From positions 3,100,001 to 3,164,000 of the forward strand of contig NZ_CP013002.1 of the NCBI RefSeq assembly GCF_001414055.1: DNA of 64,000 nt. Direction: 5' to 3'. Shown piece by piece: positions 35,076 through 42,146 of this stretch (within the stretch, counting starts at the first letter, position 1; each line of letters begins with the position of its first letter). Made by a program: the position numbers and the translations under genes. This DNA comes from Caulobacter henricii. Lineage in GTDB: Bacteria; Pseudomonadota; Alphaproteobacteria; Caulobacterales; Caulobacteraceae. Under the pieces are notes generated by a model. That model had not been told where the DNA came from. It did no database searches and saw only the letters and a list, made by a program, of their open reading frames with translations.

Positions 35076-36632
35076 TCAGAGCTTGGACTGAGCCTGCCAT
35101 GAGTCGCGCAGTTCCCGCTTGAGAACCTTGCCGATGTGGCTGCGGGGCAAGGCATCGACCAGATGCACCTCGGCGATCCTCTGGGTCTTGCCCACCCGGC
35201 CATTGACGAAGGTCCTGATCTCCTCCGCCGTTGCGCTCGTCCCGGCCTTGAGGGCCACGAAGGCGACCGGAGTCTCGCCCCAGGCATCGGACGGCACCCC
35301 GACCACCGCCGCCTCGGCGACGGCCTCGTGCCTGACGATCTCGGCCTCCAGATCACTGGGATAGATGTTGAAGCCGCCGCTGATGATCATGTCCTTCTTG
35401 CGGTCCATCAGCGTCAGGAAGCCGTCCTCGTCGAACCGGCCCACGTCGCCGGTGCGAATGAAGCGCTCACCCTCGGGCGAGATCCAGGTCGCCTCGGCGG
35501 TCTTGCCCGGCTGGCCGTGATAGCCGTTCATCATGCCGGCCGACCGCCCGACGATCTCGCCGACCACGCCAGGCCCGACCTGGACGCCCTCTTCGTCGAT
35601 CAGGCGGATGTCATGGCCCGGTGCCGGCCGCCCTACCGTGTGCAGCTTGTCCGGATGCTCGTGAGCCATCAGGATGCAGGTACCGCCGCCTTCGGTCATG
35701 CCGAAATACTCGACCAGTCCACCAGGCCAGCGCTTGAGAACGTCGGCCTTCAGATGGGCGGCGAACGGGGCGCTGGTGCAGAACTTCAGATGGGTGGTCG
35801 ACAGGTCATAGCTGTCGAAATCAGGTCGCTCCATCAGCCGGCGGTACTGTACGGGAACCAGCATGGTGTGGGTCATGCGGTGGGTCTGGGCCAGGTCCAG
35901 ATAGCGGCCGGCGTCGAACTTCTTCATCAGGATGACGGTCCCGCCGCCCGCCAGGGTCGGGAAGAAGACGACCAGAGTGGTGTTGGAATAGAGCGGGGTC
36001 GACAGCAGGGTCACGGCGGTCGGGCCATAGCCGACCGCGTCGCCGCGGAAGACGTGCTTCCAGCGCATGCCGTGCGACTGGACGATGCCCTTGGGCGTGC
36101 CGGTGGTGCCGCTGGAATAGATGATATTGAACGCCGCTTCGGGGGCGATCTCGACGAGCGTCGGCTGGGCACCTTCAGGGGCCAGCCAGGCGTCGAAGGC
36201 CTCGCCAGCACCCGAGCCGTCCAGGGCGATCAGGCGCACCGGAACCGGTGCGGGCGTCTGGGCCTCGGCCACCCCGGCGTCGAGAAAGTACAGCTTGGCC
36301 CCGCAGTCCGCGACCATGCCGGCTATGGCCTCGGGCGTGGAGGACGGGGCGATCGGCGCGACCGCAACACCGGCCCTCAGCCCGCCCAGAAATACCGCCG
36401 TATAGGGAATGGATGAGAGGGCGCAGACCGCCACCGCCTCGCCCGGCTTGATCCCGTCGCGCTGCAACGCAGCCGCCACGCGATCGACCAGGGCGTCGAA
36501 CTGGCGGTAGGTCACGGCCTCGCCGGATTCCATGATGATGGCCGGATGGTCGGGATTTTCCGCCGTCCGCAGCCGCAGGATGTCACCCATCACGCCGTAG
36601 TCGGCGCTCATCATGCTGGCGATGGTGGTCAT
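35076..36632 (-). CDS. AMP-forming acyl-CoA ligase
   Basis: 518 residues of the ANL superfamily. The ATP-binding P-loop IIYSSGTTGTPKG, VEYFGMTEGGG (adenine site), FIRTGDVGRFDEDGFL and DRKKDMIISGGFNIYPSD are in order, and the catalytic lysine lies in RSHIGKVLKREL near the C-terminus. Such enzymes activate fatty or aromatic acids to acyl-CoA through an acyl-AMP. It follows the FadJ-type gene on the same strand (140-bp gap filled by a repeat), which fits fatty acid use. The chain length or ring preference is not deducible. Confidence 0.9.
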   Translation of the reverse strand: MTTIASMMSADYGVMGDILRLRTAENPDHPAIIMESGEAVTYRQFDALVDRVAAALQRDGIKPGEAVAVCALSSIPYTAVFLGGLRAGVAVAPIAPSSTPEAIAGMVADCGAKLYFLDAGVAEAQTPAPVPVRLIALDGSGAGEAFDAWLAPEGAQPTLVEIAPEAAFNIIYSSGTTGTPKGIVQSHGMRWKHVFRGDAVGYGPTAVTLLSTPLYSNTTLVVFFPTLAGGGTVILMKKFDAGRYLDLAQTHRMTHTMLVPVQYRRLMERPDFDSYDLSTTHLKFCTSAPFAAHLKADVLKRWPGGLVEYFGMTEGGGTCILMAHEHPDKLHTVGRPAPGHDIRLIDEEGVQVGPGVVGEIVGRSAGMMNGYHGQPGKTAEATWISPEGERFIRTGDVGRFDEDGFLTLMDRKKDMIISGGFNIYPSDLEAEIVRHEAVAEAAVVGVPSDAWGETPVAFVALKAGTSATAEEIRTFVNGRVGKTQRIAEVHLVDALPRSHIGKVLKRELRDSWQAQSKL

Positions 36633-36651
36633 GGGCGAGCATCCACAGAAA

Positions 36652-36755
36652 TTGTCATCCCGGACAAGCGCGAAGCGCGCCGATCCGGGACCGACCCGAA
36701 GCGCTGAGTTCCATGTCGGTCCCGGGTCTGCGCTTCGCTACGCCCGGGATGACAA
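36652..36755. repeat. Second palindromic repeat family (TTGTCATCCCGG element)
   Basis: 104 bases ending in TTGTCATCCCGG and CCGGGATGACAA, perfectly complementary over 12 bases. Internal pairings (GCGCGAAGCGCG; GATCCGGGACCGAC with GTCGGTCCCGGGTC) make a long cruciform-like element. Elements with these ends are familiar from alphaproteobacterial intergenic DNA. It lies between the FadJ-type stop and the acyl-CoA ligase start. Confidence 0.8.
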
Positions 36756-36772
36756 CGTTCAGGAGGATGCCG

Positions 36773-38851
36773 CTACGCGTCCCTGAAGCCCTTGCCCTCG
36801 GCCACCAGCCGCTCCAGCAAGGCCGACGGCTTGAAGTCATCGCCAAGGGCCGCGTGGAATTCGCGCATCTTGGCCAGGATCTTGTCGAGGCCGACCAGCT
36901 CGCCCCAGAACATCGGCCCACCGGTATAGACCGGCCAGCCATAGCCATTGAGCCACACCGTATCGATGTCCGAAGCGCGGATGGCCTTGCCCTCTTCGAG
37001 GATCTTCGCGCCCTCATTGACCATCGGGTACAGGCACCGCTCCAGGATCTCCTGATCGGTGATGTCGCGGCGCTGGATCTGGCGCTTCTCGGCGAAGTCG
37101 CGGATCACCTCCTCGACGATGGCCGAGGGCTTGGCGACGCGGTTTTCGTCATAGTCGTAGAAGCCCTTGCCGTTCTTCTGACCGCGACGATCCATCTCGC
37201 ACAGTACTTCGCGAACGGTCGAATACGAGGTCTTGGCCGGATCCCAGCCGATGTCGAGGCCGGCCAGGTCGCTCATCGCAAACGGGCCCATGGGCAGGCC
37301 GAAGTCGTAGAGCACCCGGTCAACGTCCCAGGGCATGGCCCCTTCGAGGATCAGCTTCTGGGCCTCGCGCTGGCGCTGGGCCAGCATGCGGTTGCCGACA
37401 AAGCCGTGGCAGTTGCCGACCAGAACGGCGACCTTGCCGATCTTCTTGCCGATCGCCATCGAGGTAGCGATCACCGACTTGTCGGTCTTGGCCCCGCGGA
37501 CGATCTCCAGCAGGCGCATGACATTGGCCGGCGAGAAATAGTGCAGGCCGATCACGCTTTCGGGGCGCGAGGTCGAGGCGGCGATCACGTCGATATCGAG
37601 ATAGGAGGTATTGGAGGCCAGGATCGCGCCCGGCTTGGCGATCTTGTCGAGCTTTCCGAAAACTTCCTTCTTGATCTCCATCAGCTCGAAGACGGCTTCG
37701 ATGATCAGGTCGCAGTCGGCCAGGTCTTCCAGGTGCATGGACGGCGTCAGCAGTCCCATGCGCTTCTCGACGTCGTCCTGGGTCAGGCGGCCCTTCTTGG
37801 CGGTGTTCTCATAGTTCTTGCGGATCGTGGCGACACCGCGATCCAGGTTTTCCTGCTTCATCTCGATGATCGTCACCGGGATGCCGGCATTCAGGAAGTT
37901 CATCGAGATGCCGCCGCCCATGGTGCCCGCACCAATGACGCCGACCTTCTTGATCGGAATGAGCGGCGTATCGTCCGGTACATCGGGGATCTTGGCGGCC
38001 TGGCGTTCGGCGAAGAACACATGGCGCTGGGCGGCCGACTGGCTGCCGGTCATCAGCTCCATGAACAGCTTGCGCTCGGCTTTCAGGCCTTCGTCGAAGG
38101 GGAGGTTCACCGCCGCCTCGATGCACTTGATGTTGTTTTCCGGGGCCATGAAGCCGCGGAACTTCTTGGCGTTGGCGGCGCGGAAAGCCTCGAAGATCTC
38201 AGGCTTGCCACGGGCGGCCTCGACCTTGGCGTTCAGCTCGCGAACCTTGGCCAGAGGCCGCTTCTCGGCCAGCACCTTCTGGGCGTAGGCGACGGCACCG
38301 GCACGGAGGTTGCCCTCCTCGACCAGTTCGTCGAACAGGCCCATCGCAAGCGCGGCCTTGGCCGGCACGTGCTGGCCGCTGGTGACCATCTCCAGCGCCT
38401 TTTCGACACCGACGATGCGCGGCAGACGCTGAGTGCCGCCGGCACCCGGCAACAGGCCGATGTTCACTTCCGGCAGGCCACCCTTGGCCGACGGCACGGC
38501 GACGCGATAGTGCGCGACCAGCGCCACTTCCAGTCCGCCGCCCAGCACCGTGCCATGGATCGCGGCAATCACCGGCTTTGGCGAGTTTTCGATGGTGTTC
38601 TGGACGTCCTGCAAGGACGGACCGGTCATGGCCTTGCCGAATTCGGTGATGTCGGCCCCGGCGATGAAGGTCTTGCCCTCGCAGATCAGCACGATCGCCT
38701 TGACGGCGGGATCGGCAATGGCCGCGTCAAAGGCACCCGAAAGGCCTTCGCGTACGGCAGCCGACAGTGCGTTGACTGGCGGCGAGTTCAGCGTGACGAC
38801 GCCGATGTCGCCTTCGACAGTGAGATCGGTGACGGCGTTGATCGCGGTCAT
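36773..38851 (-). CDS. fadJ: Beta-oxidation bifunctional enzyme: enoyl-CoA hydratase / 3-hydroxyacyl-CoA dehydrogenase
   Basis: 692 residues. The N-terminal crotonase domain (~1-200) shows GKTFIAGADITEFGKAM and GTVLGGGLEVALVAHY for the oxyanion hole and GLLPGAGGTQRLPR with an active-site glutamate region. The dehydrogenase domain (~300-600) has the NAD motif VGVIGAGTMGGGISMNFL, ASNTSYLDI and GLHYFSPANVMRLLEIV with the catalytic histidine, then the C-terminal helical part. It performs hydration and oxidation of enoyl-CoA. FadB and FadJ forms are hard to separate; no thiolase gene follows. Start ATG 38851 is set by the conserved beginning; upstream frame is unrelated. Confidence 0.9.
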   Translation of the reverse strand: MTAINAVTDLTVEGDIGVVTLNSPPVNALSAAVREGLSGAFDAAIADPAVKAIVLICEGKTFIAGADITEFGKAMTGPSLQDVQNTIENSPKPVIAAIHGTVLGGGLEVALVAHYRVAVPSAKGGLPEVNIGLLPGAGGTQRLPRIVGVEKALEMVTSGQHVPAKAALAMGLFDELVEEGNLRAGAVAYAQKVLAEKRPLAKVRELNAKVEAARGKPEIFEAFRAANAKKFRGFMAPENNIKCIEAAVNLPFDEGLKAERKLFMELMTGSQSAAQRHVFFAERQAAKIPDVPDDTPLIPIKKVGVIGAGTMGGGISMNFLNAGIPVTIIEMKQENLDRGVATIRKNYENTAKKGRLTQDDVEKRMGLLTPSMHLEDLADCDLIIEAVFELMEIKKEVFGKLDKIAKPGAILASNTSYLDIDVIAASTSRPESVIGLHYFSPANVMRLLEIVRGAKTDKSVIATSMAIGKKIGKVAVLVGNCHGFVGNRMLAQRQREAQKLILEGAMPWDVDRVLYDFGLPMGPFAMSDLAGLDIGWDPAKTSYSTVREVLCEMDRRGQKNGKGFYDYDENRVAKPSAIVEEVIRDFAEKRQIQRRDITDQEILERCLYPMVNEGAKILEEGKAIRASDIDTVWLNGYGWPVYTGGPMFWGELVGLDKILAKMREFHAALGDDFKPSALLERLVAEGKGFRDA

Positions 38852-38870
38852 GGCGGTTTCCACCCCTGCT

Positions 38871-38899
38871 CTTATGTTTGAACGGTTGTTTGAAGACAA
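38871..38899 (-). promoter_or_regulatory. Candidate fadJ promoter with embedded direct repeat
   Basis: On the minus strand TTGTCT and CATAAG stand 17 bases apart. The spacer carries two TTCAAA elements 12 bases apart (seen on the plus strand as TTTGAA at 38877 and 38889), so a repressor bound here would cover the promoter. The start codon is only ~13 bases past the expected transcription start, which leaves a very short leader; this lowers confidence. Confidence 0.35.
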
Positions 38900-39218
38900 A
38901 ACCTGCACGCTCGCGCGCCGATGTCCAGACCTCCGTGACGGCGCCCGAATTATGGGCACCCGGCGTTGACGGCACAGGGGACATACTACAAATTCGAAAT
39001 CAGAGATTCAGCCGAGATGGTCAGCGGGGGCGGCCGAGGCGTTGAACGCTATCAAAGCCCTCCCGCGCCCAAGAACCGTCCGTGCTGGGGGAGGGCGTAA
39101 GCGTGGAGGCCGGGGCTTGGGGCGCGACTTGCAAGCGTCCCGCCAATTCGAAGTCATGGATTTTTACGCGGACGCGGCGCGTTGTGGCCAACGTGTCGAA
39201 CTAGGTAAAGCGCACTTC
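38900..39218. other. Intergenic region fadJ / serine hydrolase, no gene seen
   Basis: About 320 bases. Open frames are short and show no ribosome site or family pattern. Nothing beyond the promoter at its left and the hairpin at its right is visible. Confidence 0.4.
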
Positions 39219-39243
39219 GGCGCGGGAGCCATGCTCCCGCGCC
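39219..39243 (-). terminator. Strong hairpin after the serine hydrolase gene
   Basis: GGCGCGGGAGC and GCTCCCGCGCC form a perfect 11-bp stem with a 3-base loop, about 30 bases beyond the stop codon at 39275 on the minus strand. No good T tract follows in that direction, so it could stop transcription only weakly or protect the RNA end. Confidence 0.5.
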
Positions 39244-39274
39244 GCTTTCTTTGCGCGCCCCCCAAGGAGCCTGA

Positions 39275-40501
39275 CTAGGCGGCGCTTTCCGTAAAGGCTG
39301 AATAGACCAGGGTGCGCAGCTCGCGCCGGATGGGATAGGCCGAGGACGGCATCAGCTGGGTCATGAACACCACCGCCAGGTCTTCGACCGGATCGATCCA
39401 GAAGGCCGTCGAGGCCATGCCACCCCAAAAATACTCGCCATGCGAGCCGATGTTCTTGGTCCGCGCCTGATCGACAGTCATGGCGAAGCCAAGGCCAAAG
39501 CCCAGGCCTTCGAATACCGCCTCGCTGAACAGCGACTTGGAGAGATCCGTCAGTTCCTTGCCACCCGGCAGGTGGTTCATGGTCATCAGCTTGATGGTCT
39601 TGGGGCTGAGCAGTCGCGCGCCGTCCAGTTCGCCACCGTTCAGCAGCATGCGGCAGAAACGCATATAGTCGTCAGCCGTCGAGACGAGCCCGCCGCCACC
39701 CGACTTGACCGACGGATCGGTCAGGAAGCGGCTCTTTTCCGGATCGTCCTGCAGGACCACCTTGCCTGACGGCGTCAGGGCGTAGCAGGCGGTAAACCGG
39801 GCGCGCTGGCTCTCCGGAACATGAAAGCCCGTATCGACCATCTTCAGGGGATCGAAGATGCGGCTCTTCAGAAAGGCGTCAAAAGGCTGGCCGGAAATGG
39901 TCTCGACCAGATAGCCGAGCACGTCCGTGGCCACGGAATAGTTCCAGGATTCGCCGGGCGTGAATTCCAGGGGCACCGTGGAGAGCTTGTCGACAAAGTC
40001 CTGCAGGCCGCCGTCGCTGTCGATCCCGTCCAGCTTCAGCTTGCGATAGGCCGCATCGACATTGGTGCGCTGCTGGAAGCCATAGGTCAGACCCGCCGTA
40101 TGGCGCAGAAGGTCCAGCATGCGCATCGGCTCGCTGGCGCGCTTGGTCTGGAAAGCGCCCAGGACGCCCGCCTGGAAGACGCCGAGGTCGCGCCAGGCCG
40201 GGATGTAGCGATGGACCGGATCATCGAGGGAGACCTTGCCCTCCTCGACCAGCATCATGAAGGCGACGCTGGTGACGGGTTTGGTCATCGAATAGATGCG
40301 AAACAGGCTGTCGGCCTGCAAGGGCTTGCCGCGCTCGACATCGGCCGAGCCCAGAACCGAGCTATAGGCCAGCTGGCCACGTCGCCAGACCTGGGTCAGG
40401 GCGCAGGGCAGCTTGCCGCTGTTGATGTACCGCTCCTGGATGAAGGTCTCGATGCGACTCAGGCGCTCCGACGACAGGCCTACGGCTTCCGGCGTGCTCA
40501 T
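39275..40501 (-). CDS. Serine hydrolase, beta-lactamase/esterase class C family
   Basis: 408 residues. SMTKPVTSVAFMML carries the nucleophile serine and lysine (SxxK), WNYSVATDVLGYLVE the tyrosine of the second motif, and GSHGEYFWGGMAST the third conserved motif. No signal peptide is seen from ATG 40501, which has GGGGAG 8 bases upstream; the frame continues to 40582 but without a credible start. Cytoplasmic members of this family are usually esterases (EstB type) rather than beta-lactamases. It is upstream of fadJ on the same strand, 400 bases apart. Confidence 0.83.
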   Translation of the reverse strand: MSTPEAVGLSSERLSRIETFIQERYINSGKLPCALTQVWRRGQLAYSSVLGSADVERGKPLQADSLFRIYSMTKPVTSVAFMMLVEEGKVSLDDPVHRYIPAWRDLGVFQAGVLGAFQTKRASEPMRMLDLLRHTAGLTYGFQQRTNVDAAYRKLKLDGIDSDGGLQDFVDKLSTVPLEFTPGESWNYSVATDVLGYLVETISGQPFDAFLKSRIFDPLKMVDTGFHVPESQRARFTACYALTPSGKVVLQDDPEKSRFLTDPSVKSGGGGLVSTADDYMRFCRMLLNGGELDGARLLSPKTIKLMTMNHLPGGKELTDLSKSLFSEAVFEGLGFGLGFAMTVDQARTKNIGSHGEYFWGGMASTAFWIDPVEDLAVVFMTQLMPSSAYPIRRELRTLVYSAFTESAA

Positions 40502-40826
40502 GGATACAGTCTCCCCTGGGATCGCCCCCGGATCGAAGGCGTTGTTCTTGTTGGCAGCGAGGCGTCCGGCCGTGATCGGCACCAGGTCAGCATCGTGCGT
40601 GGCTATTCAAAACGAAGCAGGGTCCGTGGGCAAGGACTTGCGCACTACAGGGTCCGCCGGCCCGCAAAAACTCGGCATTCTGCAACAGGCCTGAAAAACA
40701 GGCGCACCAAAGCTCTGCTAAGGAGGAGATAATCGGAGGGCAGCCTTTGCGCTGCCGCTGGGGACGCCTAAATTGGAGGCAGCCGCCCAGCGACCGGCAA
40801 AATCGGCATTTCGGGGACCCCGCCTT
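40502..40826. other. Divergent intergenic region, serine hydrolase / double TetR regulator
   Basis: About 325 bases. A GGCAGC...GCTGCC hairpin lies at ~40740-40760. A G/A-rich GGAGGAGATAATCGGAGG at ~40722 resembles a ribosome site but no start codon follows. The double TetR protein probably acts here. Confidence 0.35.
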
Positions 40827-42056
40827 ATGGATGACGGACGGATCGCAGGTGCGGCCACCGCGCGCTATGCGCGGAAGAAAGAGGCGATCCTCGCCGCCGC
40901 AACCGCCATCCTCAATCGCCAGGGGGTGCGCGGCATGACCCTGGCCGACGTCGCAGCCCGGGTGGGCCTGATCACCACCAGCGTCACCTATTACTACCGC
41001 AAGAAGGATGATCTCGCCGCGGCCTGTTTCCTGCGTGGCCTGGAACGGTTCGATGCCATGATCACCCAGGCAGCGGTCCAGCCTGATCCACCATCACGTC
41101 TGAAAACCTTCATCGACCTGTATCTTGATCTGAACCGGCGGGTCAGGCTGGGCGAGGCCACGCCCCTGACCAGTTTCACCGAGATCAAGGCCCTCAAGGA
41201 ACCGCTGCGCTCATCGGTCTCCCAGGCCTTCAACGACCTTTTCCGGCGGGTGCGCGGCTTCTTCGAGGGCGAGGGCTTCGAGCACCTGGAGAAGCGCGAA
41301 CGCAATGCCCGCACCCATCTGCTGATGGAGCAGGTCTTCTGGTCGGGCACCTGGTTGCGGCGCTACGATCTGGATGATTACGACCGCGTTCGGGACAAGA
41401 TGTACGACATCCTGGTCGGCGGCCTGGCCGCGCCGGGGCGACTCTGGTCGCCCGCCGCCCTGCCCGATCCAACGCCGGTCTCGCCCGACGGCCTGGAATG
41501 GCGTGAGACCTTCCTGGTCGCCGCCACCCGGCTCATCAATCAGCGCGGCTATCGCGGCGCGTCCGTCGAGGACATCTCCGCGGCCCTGAACGTCACCAAG
41601 GGCTCTTTCTACCATCACCACGATGACAAGGACGCCCTGGTGGTTGAGTGCTTCCAGCGCACCTTCGCAGTGATCCGCAAGTCGCAGGTCGATGCCCGCG
41701 CCGGCCAGGGGACATCCTGGGACCAGGTTTCGGCCGCCACGGCGGCGCTGGTGGCCTATCAGCTGTCAGACCATGGTCCGCTGCTTCGCGCCTCGTCGAT
41801 GGGGGCCCTGCCGACGGACATCCGCCATGAGATGGCCGAAGGCTATGGCCGGGGCTCGGAGCGCTTCGCAGCGATGATCTCGGACGGGATCGCTGACGGC
41901 TCGATCCGGCCCGTCGATCCGATGATCGCCGCCCACATGATCAATTCCATGCTCAATGCCGCCGCTGCCCTGGGAGCCTGGGTTCCCGGTGTCGAGCGTG
42001 ATGAGGCGGCAGGGCTGTTCGCCCGCCCGCTCATGATGGGGCTGTTCACAGCCTAG
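40827..42056 (+). CDS. Tandem TetR-family regulator (two TetR units in one chain)
   Basis: 409 residues, twice the usual length. Unit 1 begins with EAILAAATAILNRQGVRGMT and LADVAARVGLITTSVTYYYR; unit 2 begins at ~225 with ETFLVAATRLINQRGYRGAS and VEDISAALNVTKGSFYHHHD. Each is followed by its own helical ligand/dimer domain. The two DNA-binding parts in one chain could form a pseudo-dimer. ATG 40827 is chosen; TTG 40773 would add 18 residues. It is divergent from the serine hydrolase and close to fadJ, so lipid-related control is a reasonable guess but unproved. Confidence 0.85.
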   Translation: MDDGRIAGAATARYARKKEAILAAATAILNRQGVRGMTLADVAARVGLITTSVTYYYRKKDDLAAACFLRGLERFDAMITQAAVQPDPPSRLKTFIDLYLDLNRRVRLGEATPLTSFTEIKALKEPLRSSVSQAFNDLFRRVRGFFEGEGFEHLEKRERNARTHLLMEQVFWSGTWLRRYDLDDYDRVRDKMYDILVGGLAAPGRLWSPAALPDPTPVSPDGLEWRETFLVAATRLINQRGYRGASVEDISAALNVTKGSFYHHHDDKDALVVECFQRTFAVIRKSQVDARAGQGTSWDQVSAATAALVAYQLSDHGPLLRASSMGALPTDIRHEMAEGYGRGSERFAAMISDGIADGSIRPVDPMIAAHMINSMLNAAAALGAWVPGVERDEAAGLFARPLMMGLFTA

Positions 42057-42088
42057 TGGCCGTTACGGGACGCTCTGGCGCTATCGCC

Positions 42089-42123
42089 AAAAACAGAAGC
42101 GCGCCCCAGATGGGACGCGCTTC
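42089..42123 (-). terminator. Terminator of the second TonB receptor gene
   Basis: On the minus strand GAAGCGCGTCCC and GGGGCGCGCTTC pair (one mismatch) with a 4-base loop, followed by TGTTTTTGG. It is 24 bases after the receptor stop codon and may also serve the convergent TetR gene. Confidence 0.8.
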
Positions 42124-42146
42124 CGTCTTGATCGCTCCAGCGCGAG

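Noticed and set aside
36713..38881. 722-codon open frame opposite fadJ
   Set aside because: Same mirror-frame effect; no recognisable motifs and no ribosome site.
39275..40501. Antibiotic resistance beta-lactamase
   Set aside because: There is no signal peptide and the motifs fit esterase-like class C relatives, so resistance cannot be claimed.
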